NCBI GenBank assembly: GCA_026545225.1
Contig: CM048853.1
Location: 51,579,255 to 51,643,254 of the forward strand
Direction of reading: 5' to 3'
Length of the DNA: 64,000 bases
Source: Cornus controversa
Taxonomy: Eukaryota; Streptophyta; Magnoliopsida; Cornales; Cornaceae
This document shows, in pieces, positions 12,139 to 23,772 of this stretch (position 1 is its first letter; every line of letters begins with the position of its first letter). Below the pieces are notes generated by a model. The model saw only the letters and a program-made list of their open reading frames with translations, did no database searches and was not told the DNA's origin. A program made the translations under genes and the position numbers.

Positions 12139-12297
12139 AATTTTTTTTTCTTTAAATTCTTAACCATGGCGAAAAGCTCACACACTCACTTTTAATTCTA
12201 ATGGGATTTAAATCCTCATTTTTTCTTCTTTAAATTCTTAATCATGGCGAGAAATTCACGCACCCCACTTTTAATTCTAATGGGATTTGAATCCTCG
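12139..12297 (+). repeat. About 84-bp tandem duplication
   Basis: Two successive copies of TTCTTTAAATTCTTAA, CATGGCGA, then CACTTTTAATTCTAATGGGA ending AATCCTC, with small differences. No coding function is visible. Confidence 0.75.
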
Positions 12298-12339
12298 AAG
12301 AATCTAAACCCCTAACAGTCCATCGATAACTCAAGCGGA

Positions 12340-12685
12340 ATCAAGCTTTATAGGTCTGCAATTAGTGTTTTTAAATTCTCTGTAGCCAAAGCAACACAAA
12401 TGAAGTAGCCAACTCATACTGCAGAGGTGAGTCCTAGTTTTAGAGACCAGTTAAGGTACCATTAATAGGGAACCAAACAAATCCGATTCAACCAGAATCT
12501 GTTGCCTCTCCGGCCCTATCTAGTTTGTGAAAACAAAATTCCTACTGATGTGCAGAATATCGAGCAGCCTTCATGTCTTACTTTGAGGAAATGGCGGAAC
12601 CAGGTATATATACCAAGAAAAATCTACTCTAGCAGCTTTATCAAGAGGGACTGGGTTCCCGAGTTACCAAAAGCATCTACCGATT
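12340..12685 (+). pseudogene. Fragment of SEC23 intron 11 (duplicate of 30871-31205)
   Basis: The stretch from AATCAAGCTTTATAGGTCTG to GAGTTACCAAAAGCATCTACC matches 30871-31205, which lies in the intron between the last two exons of SEC23, in the same orientation. It carries no exon. It is evidence that part of the SEC23 locus was duplicated along with the LYR and PPR genes. Confidence 0.85.
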
Positions 12686-12960
12686 TGAATCAGATTCCAA
12701 TGGTTTATCAAATAATCTAAAGTAGTTGTAACAACAGCAGACTGCTTGAGATGTCCGGATAGGCATGATAGTCCGACTGCAATGATGGCAAGAGGTGTCT
12801 GGTCCAGGTCGAATAAGAAGGATGGTCCGACTTTGCTGGATGTCCAGATAGACATGGTGGAACGACGACAATGATGGCAGCAATTCTCTATTCTTCGAGT
12901 ATAAGGAGAGTTGGAGGAAAGAGAAAGGATGGATAAATTAGCATCCCTACTGACCTACTA
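12686..12960 (+). repeat. Dispersed repeat, copy 2 (right part)
   Basis: Matches the family at 29240-29525: ATCAGATTCCAATGGTTTAT, several GTCCG-plus-GGCATG blocks, AATGATGGCAGCAATTCTCT and ATAAGGAGAGTTGGAG. It joins the SEC23 intron fragment at CATCTACC|GATTTGAATCAG. Nature unknown. Confidence 0.6.
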
Positions 12961-14560
12961 TTTTTCATTCGTTAAAAATTGTACCAAAGAGAGAGAGAGG
13001 AATAATTATGATAAAGTGAAGTTACATTTCATCAATTTTTACAAAATTATATAATGAAACTGCAATGATAAATACAAAGAAGGAAATGCCAGACCTTGTA
13101 TTATTTCGCTCAACCAAACAAAAAGGGTGAAAGACATCTTCCCTTTCTGAAGACTCCATTCATCCTTCTTACATTTCCTTCCACTCACTTTTTCATCCAC
13201 CACACCAAACTATACAATTCAAGTGCTTTTTAATTGCAAAGACTATTTTTTATGGATAAATCACACTTGTCACCTACTATAAATATTTTTAAGACAAAAT
13301 AAAGATTTTTTAAGGATTTTTTTTTTCTCACTTTCAATAGCATCATATAAATTTCAAACCAAAATGTTTAACATCAGCGCGCTTACTCGTTACAATTGGA
13401 GACCTAAAACGTTAAACATGACCTTTTAACACCACAACTTTCATTATCACTTTTGTTACTATTTTTTATTCTACACCACAGCTTTCATTATCACTTTTGT
13501 CACTATTTTTTATTCTTTTATTTTAGGAAAGTTCACATTTACTCTAGTTCATTCAACTTTCCAAATTTACTACTCAAATTATTTACACATCACGCCATGC
13601 ACCATCATAGGTCATTCAACTCTCCAGAGTTATGCTCAAATTACTTAAACATCACGTTACAGAATCATTGTATATGCTTTATTACACTCGCACACTTTTA
13701 TCACTCCTTCCACGTAATTGTACAAGTTGACACATAATAACTTTCACTTTCGTCTAGGCAAACACCACTTAAACTAAAAAAATAATTATAAATACTAATG
13801 CACAACCGTAACGGATATATAAACAATTAAATTAACACAAATGATATATCAAACCCATCCAAAAATCCATCGACCACCACGACATTGTATCATATATTAC
13901 ACTACTATACATCAATTTATTATTATTATTATTATTATTATTTTATATTTTTAAAGATAATGGAATTATTTGAAATTATCTCAATGACAAGTATGATAAT
14001 GGAAATATATATTTTTTGTGATAAAAATAATGTTTGTGAGAAAAATAACTATTTTTTTTAACATTGCTAATTGCAACTTCATTTTAGTGATTATAATGGT
14101 ATTTTTGTTTCATGTCCCGAAATAAATTTAAATTCGAGAATTTACGTTTTTCAAATCAAATAAGTTAGATAAATTCACAATTCTAGTTATTAAGTAAGAA
14201 AATTTTTACATGGAAAAAATGTTGGAGAGAAGTAACAGGAATTGTCTCTTTTTATTATCAAAATTTTATAAAATATGTAATTTAATAGATTATTATATTA
14301 TATTTGTTTAAAATGATCCATATAAATTGGAAAAAATAAAAAAAAATTCTAATGAGACTCATGTTACAAAATAAAAGTCACTTGAAAAAGAAGAACTAGA
14401 ATGTTAAGAATTGATGTATTACTCTAGAAATTTTTAGAAGAAGGGAAATTAGAAGAAGGAAAAATTGACATAAACTAATAAATTTTAGATATCTTTACCG
14501 ACAAATGACATGTGAAAAATGTGTACAAATATACATAAATGAGAAAATACTGAAAATTGT
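12961..14560. other. AT-rich intergenic DNA
   Basis: No gene, RNA or recognisable transposon. Contains a TTA/TAT microsatellite at about 13918-13942 and repeated CTTTCATTATCACTTTTGT phrases near 13438-13500. The part at 13085-13290 resembles sequence near 20740-20940 in inverted orientation, another piece of the duplication. Confidence 0.45.
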
Positions 14561-14653
14561 AATCTAGAATAATATAAAGAAACTTGGAAGATATGAGTGG
14601 GCTATAAATAGAATAATATAAAGAAACTAGGAAGATATGAGTGGGCTATAAAT

Positions 14654-14947
14654 ACACTCAAATATGCTAATGGAAGCCAAGCTAGCCAACACTTTAAGCA
14701 TTCCATCCAAAATTTATAATTTATTTAAACAGGACGAAAACTGTTTAAATAGGGCGAAAATTGTGTGTATTTTTGCGTGTGTTAAAGAATTTTAAGAAAA
14801 ACACTCAAATATGCTAATGGAAGCCAAGCTAGCCAACACTTTAAGCATTCCATCCAAAATTTATAATTTATTTAAACAGGACGAAAACTGTTTAAATAGG
14901 GCGAAAATTGTGTGTATTTTTGCGTGTGTTAAAGAATTTTAAGAAAA
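14654..14947 (+). repeat. 147-bp tandem duplication, two near-identical copies
   Basis: Copies at 14654-14800 and 14801-14947 both start ACACTCAAATATGCTAATGG and end in TTTTAAGAAAA, with almost no differences, so the duplication is recent. A shorter 45-bp tandem repeat ending in GAGTGGGCTATAAATA lies just upstream at about 14563-14653. The right part overlaps the segment that matches 4832-5030. Confidence 0.9.
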
Positions 14948-15149
14948 ATTGAAAGAATGTTTTAGAAGTTTGGAATAAAATATGATATCAAATTAAATGA
15001 AGAGAGAAAAATCATAACAACAATGTTGTCTCAAACATACACTATATTTAAGAAAGTAATGAAGAACACAAAGGAAACTTACAGTCACTTCAGTAAACAA
15101 ATGGTAGGAGATGAAACACCGTGTAAGTGAGTTTGAAGCGGTGTTGCTA

Positions 15150-17015
15150 CTCTGAGCTCTTTATCAGAGTCAACACCATTAACAGATAATGCATAGTTAC
15201 AATTTTACACTCATAATAGATATCAAAATTGCTAAGATTTTGCTATCGTAATGAAAATAAGTTGAATTTACAAATGTACCCCTTCAATCCTTTTTAATGA
15301 CATATTTGCTATATATAATAAATCATATAATTGAATATTTTATATCTTTTGAAAATAAAAAATATGCCCTTTATTGTATTAATTAATACTTACTATGACT
15401 AATATGGTATGTACACATTACAACCTCCCACCCTCTCTTCTCTCTACCACCGTCCCACCCTCTTCATCACCATGACCACCACCGTATGACACCATCACCT
15501 CTCTATCTCTCTCTCATCTTGTGTGTAACCAACTGAGATTCATCCTCCTATATACCACCGTCGTACCTCCATCTCACCCATAGCCCTAGCCGCCGCTGCT
15601 ACCATCAATGAGTAAATTTTTTGAATTTGCATTTCTCATCTTCATTCTCACTTTTATCACCTTCCTCTCTTACAGAATTCTCTTAGATATTTAATATCAT
15701 GTTTCTTCTCTATTTTATCGAACATAAAATGGGTCTTCATCTATTCATATAGAAGAATTCTCGATAGATGTTTAAATCAAAGATCCAAGGAATAGGATAG
15801 AAATTAATGAATGCTCCTAAAGAACTTGAGAAACTGATCATTTCAAAATTCAAAATCCTAAATTAGCTACAACATACTGGTTTCATTTTCCATGGATCAT
15901 CCAGGTGGTCTATCTATATCCCTTTGGCTCATTGTAGATCTCTTTCACAATCAGATATTTGGGCTTTTGATCAGGCTAAGGAGGGTGGGATTTAGGCTCC
16001 GTTTGGATAGATAAGAGAGAAAAGAAAAGAGAGGATAACTTTAGTTATGAGAGAAAAGAAAAGAGAGGAGAAGATAGCAATAACCTCTATTTATGTTTAG
16101 ATAAACATGAGAGAAAAGAAAAGAAAGGATAATATTTTTGTTTGGATAAGATATGAAAGAGAAAAGAAAGGATAATAATCAAATTACTATCATACCCTTT
16201 TATGTTTAATGGGACATGTGTGGAATAACAATTTTTTCTTTCTAATTGTTGAGGACAGTCTTGGAATTATGAAAGTACTACTTAAGTCCCTATCCTTTCC
16301 CTCCCAATCTTCTTATTTTTGGGAGGATAGGATATGAGGGATTAGGAGGGATAACTATCCCTCCCAATCCCTCTCAATCCTCTCATTTCTCTTCATTTAA
16401 AGTACCCAAACACAAAACACACTATCCTCTCCTTTCTTTTCTCTCCTTATCCCTCCAAATCCTTCAACCCAAACGATGCCTTAGAGTTTGCAAAACTTGT
16501 GGGATTTAGGTGAAGTGGTGGATTGGTTTGCATATGGTGGCAAAGGGTGGTTTTGCAAATGGTGGTGGCTGATGTGGGTTTGGAATGTGATCAGAAACAG
16601 GTAGTTGTTACTTGTGATAGAGCTTTGAGATGTGGTAGTGGTGGCAGCAGCAACGTAGATCGGCTATAATGGAGATCTGAGATGTACGTGGTTGTGATGG
16701 TGGTGGCGTGGAAATCGGCTGCCACAGAGTTGAGAGAGGAAGGAAAAGAATTTCTAGTGGGGTAGTTTTGTCTATATTAATATAGACATATCAGTCATTG
16801 CAAATATGTACAAGGTTAGTTTTGTCATTTTAGCGTATTTAAGTGCAATTTTGGCATTGAAGTAAATAATTCTAACGGTTTTGACTGAAATTTAACGACT
16901 AGGGGCTATTTGTTATTTTTCTCATAAATCAAGGGAGGTTGACTATAAATTTGATTAATGTTTAATCTATGGGTAATATGACTAAACTTCAAGGGAGGTC
17001 ATAGTAAATTACCCT
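15150..17015. mobile_element. Probable foldback-type element with CCACC/GGTGG arms
   Basis: The left part (15430-15610) is rich in CCACCACC and the right part (16500-16740) in GGTGGTGG, forming imperfect inverted arms around a nested MITE. The right end GTCATAGTAAATTACCC resembles the ends of the foldback elements at 45845 and 60789 (GTCAGTGTAATTTACCC). The left terminus is not clear, so the borders are approximate. Confidence 0.4.
15995..16480. mobile_element. 486-bp Tourist/Harbinger-like MITE with TTA target duplication
   Basis: Starts GGCTCCGTTTGGATAG and ends with the complementary AACCCAAACGATGCC. It is flanked by TTA at 15992-15994 and 16481-16483. The interior is purine-rich on the left (AGAGAAAAGAAAAGAGAGGA) and pyrimidine-rich on the right, so the whole element can fold back. 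The TIR and 3-bp TTA site fit the PIF/Harbinger class. Non-coding. It sits inside the larger element at 15150-17015. Confidence 0.8.
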
Positions 17016-17155
17016 ATTGTTTACCATATCCTTTTTCATATTTTTTTCTTTATTTGGCCTTGTAGCGATGGTTGTATATCATACTGTTTCTGCCAAATTG
17101 GAATATTGGTCAGCGGAAGACTGCCGTATCCCTGAACAACTATTGATCAATTTCT

Positions 17156-17240
17156 GAAGATTTACAATACACCCGATGTAAATATACGCACGATTCAGAT
17201 TCATCCAGTGTATTTACACCGGTGTATTGTAGATATACTC
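17156..17240. mobile_element. Small palindromic MITE, same family as 62549-62676
   Basis: Left end GAAGATTTACAATACACC and right end GTGTATTGTAGATATACTC are inverted repeats. The interior shares TTCAGATTCA and CCAGTGTATTTAC-type blocks with the 62.6-kb copy. A target duplication is not clear here. Confidence 0.55.
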
Positions 17241-17823
17241 GGAGAGTCGACAGGTGACCGATTATGACTTTCAACTAAAAGTTGTTAGGATAAATATTAT
17301 CACTTGTACTTTTTTTCACACGGAGAGAGTTTGATTATAGTGTTAGTATAACTCAAACATTATGCACCGTCTATCAAAGAGAGCTCAAATCATTTATAGG
17401 CAACTCTGACACCATACAAAAAGACCTTTTGACTTTATCAAATGATCTATTTAACCTTTTTAAATAAAAAAAAACTAAAATACCCCAACTTGCTCTCATT
17501 TTTCTTCCATTCTTTCTCGTTCTCTCTCCTCTCTCTTATTTCTCCTTCTCTATCTTCTCTATTGGATTATAATTCAATTATGAAAATTAATCAATACTTT
17601 ACACACACACACACACACACATATATATATCTTTGAAAGAATATATAGATCTTTGTGAGGATCAATTTATATATAAAAGGAAAAAAATAAACAAAGTCAA
17701 AAATTTACTAATCACAAATAAAGAAAGTTGAATATTTCAAAGTTTTTTTTCCTTAAATGCACCACCATCCATTGAAGACCTGAAGCTCAATGCACCGATC
17801 AACCATTATCTTCATCCACAGTC

Positions 17824-18980
17824 CACCCATGGCCAAGACCCACAAGCTTTAGCTGAACCAATGCGCAGAATTGAGCCACCATTGAAGCATCACTACCGAC
17901 ATCATCTCTACTCCAATGCTCGAAGTTGACCGGACCTCCATGGATGTTGATTTGAGATTACACTTGGTGAGTTTTTCATGGAGGAAATGATGACGATAGT
18001 GAGGAACTTAGGTGGTGGCTCTCAACTGTGCTGTTGATAATGGTGAAGACATGGGTCTTGCAATGGAGCTTGATGGAACTGGTGATGGGTCTGTTCGTGG
18101 TGGAAACAGAGAAGGAATGGAGGTGATTTTGATAATAGTTGAGCTTGGTTTTGATAAAGGTTGGGCCATGGTGGTGATCGAGACAGCGAAGAGGAGCTCG
18201 GTTATGGTGGCATGGGTGGTTGGTTGTGGGTCTTCTCTGCAGTGGCCAGAATGGTAGTGGAGTGAAACTTTGCAATGGAGCTTATATGGGCCATTGCATG
18301 GTGGTAGTGATGCTCCAGTGGGTGACTCAACAATGGTTCAGACATGGTTGCTTTGGCATTGAGGTTGGTGGCCGGAGATGATGGTTACTTCATGGTGGAC
18401 AGTGCATGGCCGAGACCCACAAGCTCCAGTTGAACCAATGCGTAGAACCGAGCCACCATTGAAGCATCACTGCCAATGTCATCTCTGCTCTAATGCTCGA
18501 AGCTGACCGGACCTCCATGGATGTTGATTTGAGCTTACACTTGGTGGGTCTTTCATGGAGGAAATGATGACAGTGGTGAGGAACTTAGGTGGTGGCTCTC
18601 GGTTGTGTTGTTGATGATGGTGAAGACATAGGTCTTCGCAATGGAGCTTGATGGAACCAGTGATGGGTTTGTTCGTGGTGGAAATGGGGAAGGAACAAAG
18701 GTAGTTTCGATAATAGTTGAGCTCGATTTTGATAGAGGTTGGGCCATGGTGGTGATTGGGATGGCAAAGAAGAGCTCAGTTGTGGTGGCATGGGTGGTTG
18801 GTTATGGGTCTTCTTGGTAGTGGCCAGAATAGTAATGGACTGAAGATTCGCAATGGAGCTTATATGGGCCTTTGCATGGTGGCAGTGGTGCTCCAATGGA
18901 GGCTCAACAATGGTTCAGACATGGTTGCTTTTGCATTGAGGTTGGTGGCCGGAGATGGTGGTTACTTCATGGTGGATAGT
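17824..18980 (+). repeat. 577-bp tandem repeat, two diverged copies, GGTGG-rich
   Basis: Copy 1 runs from about 17824 and copy 2 from about 18401. Both contain GACCCACAAGCT, GAGCCACCATTGAAGCATCA, CCATGGATGTTGATTTGAG, GAGGAACTTAGGTGGTGGCT and TTGGTGGCCGGAGATG. The open frames in it are interrupted, differ between copies and resemble no known protein. The composition resembles the arms of the foldback elements in this window. Confidence 0.8.
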
Positions 18981-19019
18981 GTATGGACGAAGTTGGGTGT
19001 TTGTTGCACTTTTTCCTAA

Positions 19020-19920
19020 AAAAATTATACTTCTGATTATATACCATTAAAAAATTAGGGGCAGATAAGACATTTCATATATAAAGTAATGGAGTTAGAA
19101 ACGAAAATATCACTTAAGGTGTGTATGATACCTATAAGCAAAGTTTGTCTTCATGTGTAATAAGTTCAAACCTCAAGGAACGTCAATTGTATATACCCAA
19201 GTTGTTATCTTCTATAAACTTTGGCAAGAAGCCAATCAAAGGTGGATATGTGACTTATTAAAAGGAATCAAGATCCCCTCCTGTGGAAGGAGATCATGTG
19301 ATATGTCCTATGCCTCAAAACTACAACATTTTAAAACACAACAAACTCCAATTCCCTTCTCTTTATATATATATATATACACACACACACTATAACATGA
19401 AATAACATATAAAGTTATATATAAATTATAAATAATATTATATAATTAAATAACATTATATAATTACAATCAATAACACTACATAGTATTATATAATTAT
19501 AAATAATAACATTAAATTAAAGTAATGAGAAGAAGTAAAGAAATTGCATATATATATTAAAATGAGCATTGAATTTGAATAAGAAGAAGAGTGAAGAGAA
19601 ACAACTAACACGACATAATAGAGAACATGGGTATAATAATAATTTAGAATATAATCGCACCAGTTTTGCTAGAAACCAAAACTTTCAGGTGTTTTTTTGC
19701 TGAAATTATTTTGGAGAAAATTGACCACATGCGAGAAAAACATTGTTTTTTGCTGGACTTGTTTTGGAGAAGTTTCCTAAAAATTCTCTTTTATGTTGTT
19801 TCCTGCTAAACAAACTCACAAAATTTTTACTTTTTTCCTTTTCTTTTCCTTTCTTGCTAGTTCCCACTAACCAAACGTAGTCGGGAACATGATAATCCAC
19901 TATGCAAGAAAGTAACACAT
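19020..19920. other. AT-rich intergenic DNA
   Basis: Contains a TA/CA microsatellite near 19366-19390 and repeated TATATAATTA phrases. No supported gene or element. Confidence 0.45.
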
Positions 19921-19929
19921 ATATATACC

Positions 19930-20690
19930 AAGGAAGTGGCTTGAAATGTGAGTTTTACATGAATCTATTACATGCATAAAAGGCCTATTATGCAGAAATA
20001 ACACAACGTGGGATTCTATAGATTGGAAGAACATGGAAGACTCAAAGTTGAAGGTAGTACTTCCAGAACACGTGGAAGATCACAATTGGAAGTTCGCATA
20101 AAAAGTAGCTAGGAATAACAAAATGTGGGTGTAAACATGGATTGCTGAGAAGAAAAAGGATGCATGAAACAAATGGCGGTATTTCATTTGTGGAACGTGA
20201 AAGATGCAACTACCAACACAATTGCAAAACTACCCATCTAGGACTCTATAAATAAGATGACTCAAATCATTTGTAATTTGTTCCTCAATCACACACACAA
20301 ACTTGCATTTCAATTATCTCTCAACTAATATATAATGTTTTTCAGTTATCTTTCAATTCAACACTTTACTTTCTTGTAATGCATTTCAATTCCTTCAATT
20401 GATGCACTTACTTTCCAGCACTTTCTGCTTTCAGTCATGCACTTTCAATTTCTTTACCCGCTTTTACTAGCATAATCTTCCTTTCCATTTATCATCCCGA
20501 AGTCCTTTGTCCTAAAGACAAAAAAGAACATTTGAGAATGGTCATTCCAGACTCTCTTACAATTGCTTAGTAACTTTTCTATACATTTTGAAATATTGTT
20601 GGACTCTTTTCTACTAAAATTCTCTGAATTCCTGGCAAGTCGGCACTTCCACTAACCGAATCATTTCCGAGCCAAACACAAATAGTAACA
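19930..20690 (+). mobile_element. Possible solo LTR or LTR fragment
   Basis: Has the layout of a plant LTR: a non-coding upstream half, a TATAAAT box at 20247-20253, then a pyrimidine-rich leader-like stretch with many CTTTCAATT phrases. No gag-pol, TG..CA borders or target duplication could be fixed, so the call and limits are tentative. Confidence 0.35.
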
Positions 20691-20739
20691 AGTGATATCT
20701 TTTTCACTTTTAAAAAACATTTATAGTCCAAATTTTAAA

Positions 20740-22975
20740 CAGAACAAAGGTGATAAGTGTGATGTATTTGTATGGACTACTCATTTATTATCGTTATTCT
20801 TGGTTTTATACAAATGATGGAAAAGTGAGTAAAAGGGGACGAGGAAGGATGAGTGAGAATCCTTAAAAAAGGAAGGATATATGTCATCCTTTTTGTTTGG
20901 TTGAGCGGCAAAATACAAGATGTCACATTCAAATGTAATAACATCACTTTATATAATATATAATATCTATTCTTCTATTCCCTTATTTTTTTTGTTTTTA
21001 TTTTTAAAGGGTCGTGATATAAAGTCTAAATTCGGATGTTTTCAAATGAAATTATGTGAATGGAGATGTCATGATAATGTCATCCTCCACTCACATAATT
21101 TGATATATCATTTTTCATTTTAAAGTTCTATCTTCTGCTCCTATTACCAAAATCAGTGTAAGAAAATACGGTGATGTTTACAATTACACAACTTATTTCA
21201 CAGAAGCCCTGTCATTGTTCCTCCTACCATACTTTTGTTCATACTCATATTTGAAGGAAGGAAAATGAAAAATGATAATTACATAATAGCACCGCATGCA
21301 TCCTATCGATGTAAAATTTTCTACCTGCCTAACTATTCCACTGCCTAACTATTCCACCTGAATAGCAACAGTCCTTCAATGAAAATAGAAGTGCCATCTT
21401 AAAGGAGGATCCCTTTACCAAGGCCTGTGGTTTTACCAGTACCTTAAAGCCTCCCAAGGATATTACGAGAGTTCTTTGTCAGAAGGGAAGAAAAAAGAAA
21501 ACTGGAGTATCCATTTCGTTTTTCTTTCAAGCCTCCTACGGTCCTTTTTCATTTAGTTTCCTAGTTTTGTGACAGTATTTGGAACCTCCTAAACTACAAA
21601 GTGGCAGTGGAACTACAAAATGCAAGAAGATTACTCAGGTTATGATAATCGAAATGATGGCAAAGTAGTATAAAGAACAAACGTTATAAATGTTGCAAAT
21701 AACTTGTTTTAGGAAAATAAAAAATATGGAAAACCATAAATTTAATATCCCACTTACACATACATAAATAAATCAAAGGGAAAGAGAGCACTTTCATTTG
21801 CCTATTTATAAAAAGATATGCATATATTTATCAAATGATTATAAATCCAAAAGAAAACCTTGAGGAATTCTTCTGATGAGTCACAACTTTAGACGTATAT
21901 ACATGATAATCAGGTCTAGACAAATTAAACAAGAGCCAAGATTTTGCTTTTTCATCAGAAATTTTATCATATACTTTGCAGCAGCACACATGCATATGAA
22001 AATCTAGGTCGAAAACCTTTTCAGGTTCTATCCACGATAACACATGATGTGAGAAAAGCCTTTAGAGATGGATGAGTAAATTATTCATTGGATGTATTTT
22101 GGGATTTCGCCTTTTCTTAAAAGGGAGAGAGAGTACTCAATACTCAGCAGTATCAAAAAGATGTTTGATGTTGTGGAGGGATCGCTCTTCAGAAGCCAGC
22201 ATGAAGATGGCACGAACCTCAGCTTTCTTGCCGCCAAGTTCAGTGGCAAATCGGGGGAGTTGAGGCTCCGCAATATTTGGCGATATAGAGAGAGCACAAG
22301 TCCTCTATTCCGTGCCAAATCCTCAGCTGTTGCCCATATCAGACCTTTTATTTATTGCCATTTCAGTACTGCACCAATCAGATAAAGGCAGGTAAGTTTT
22401 CCTGATATTTATGCATGGACAGTACTCTGTTTGATGAGATTGCATTAGAAACTAAGCTCATTGCATGCATATATTAAAAAGGTTCTTCCAACTAAAGAAT
22501 CATTGAAACACCAGAAAATTATGACTCCCAAAGCTGAAGATACAACGAACTACAACTACATCAATATGATAACATGAATGAAATAAACTGAAATATAAGT
22601 TTAAATTAGAACTATTGTACCGTTCCATTAGCATTTTGTAAAGTAAATTTTACTTCCAAAAGCAATAAATTACTTCCCACATATAAAGGCTAAGTTTGAA
22701 TATCAGTTCATCAATATCAGATTTGTAGTTTTCAGAATATGAACACAAAACAGAGTTACATGTCTATCAGCCAAGCTAAAAGAACCCAACTCGGAAGTCT
22801 TACAGCTCTTTCTTGCGGGAACTTTACCAAACAATTTGTAGGGTTTCTTTGATCTGTAAATTTTAAATTCACATGACACACTTAAAAATTGATTTCGGTT
22901 TTGGTCATCAGGTTCGTAACAATAAAAGCATGCACTAAAAGGAATATGCCTCCACAAATACAAACACATCTATAG
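20740..22975 (-). repeat. Inverted half of the segmental duplication (matches about 6560-10110)
   Basis: Reverse-complement homology to copy A covers the LYR gene, its upstream 600 bp and downstream flank (21590-22970 against 6560-7860), and the 9730-10110 segment (20740-21480). Small indels and substitutions are spread throughout. It carries the broken LYR copy. Confidence 0.85.
22085..22361 (-). pseudogene. Broken LYR-motif gene copy
   Basis: Inverted paralogue of the intact LYR gene at 7162. Start and stop positions are still visible. At least three lesions break the frame: a 7-bp insertion directly after ATGGCA (giving ATGGCAATAAATAAAAGG), a 10-bp deletion at the LAKKAE region where the intact copy has AAGATTGGCCAAGAAAGC, and a 5-bp insertion in the TGCTGAGTA region near the 3' end. 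The LYR motif itself is still readable as LSLYRQILRSL. No full product can be made. Confidence 0.93.
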
Positions 22976-22986
22976 CCATGAACCCT

Positions 22987-23520
22987 TAAATATTTTTAAT
23001 AATCTATATACTTGTTATAATCATTTCCTATATAATTTTTAAAATTTTGTAATTATGGTTAATTGAATTAAAGAACATATTTTTAAAGTATTAAAATATT
23101 TTTATTAATATTTTTTTTTTATATTTTCCTGTTTTTAAATATTTTTAATAATCTATATACTTATTCAATTAACCATAATAATCTATATACTTATTCAATC
23201 ATCTATATACTTTATGTTTATAATTTTATTTTTATTAATATTTTTAATAATCTATATACTTATTCAATTAACCATAATAATCTATATACTTATTCAATCA
23301 TCTATATACTTTATGTTTATAATTTTATTTTTATTAATATTTTTAATAATCTATATACTTATTCAATTAATCATAATTACAAAATTTTAAAAATTATATA
23401 GGAAATGATTATAATAAGTATATAGATTATTAAAAATATTTAAAAGTAGGACAATATAAAAAAAATATTAATAAAAATATTTTAATACTTTATGTTTATA
23501 ATTTTATTTGTTTGTTGATG
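22987..23520. repeat. AT-rich block: tandem repeat inside an inverted repeat
   Basis: A unit of about 100 bp containing AATCTATATACTTATTCAAT twice and ACTTTATGTTTATAATTTTA is tandemly repeated at about 23145-23344. The flanks are inverted repeats: ATAATCATTTCCTATATAAT on the left and its complement on the right near 23395-23415. It sits between the broken LYR and the intact PPR gene and may be a MITE or a rearrangement scar. Confidence 0.7.
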
Positions 23521-23772
23521 GGACCAGAGTAAATACTTTAGAACTGAAAAGGTATATTAATCGTTAAAAAAGTAAGATATTTATTACAAGAAAAACCTAA
23601 ATTTTTGGAATGAAGCCACTGTGCAAGATACTGACTTCAGTAACTGTCAGCACAAGACATACTAATCAGTGTAGCCCACGAAATCACTTAAATGACATGC
23701 TCGACTAAGACCACCCAATAATTTCTCCCTTATAACATCTGTTCAGTTAAAATTTACAGTATTGGAAAACTC

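Noticed and set aside
18012-18257. Open frames on both strands in the GGTGG-rich tandem repeat
   Set aside because: The second repeat copy has stops in the matching frames, and the products match nothing I recognise.
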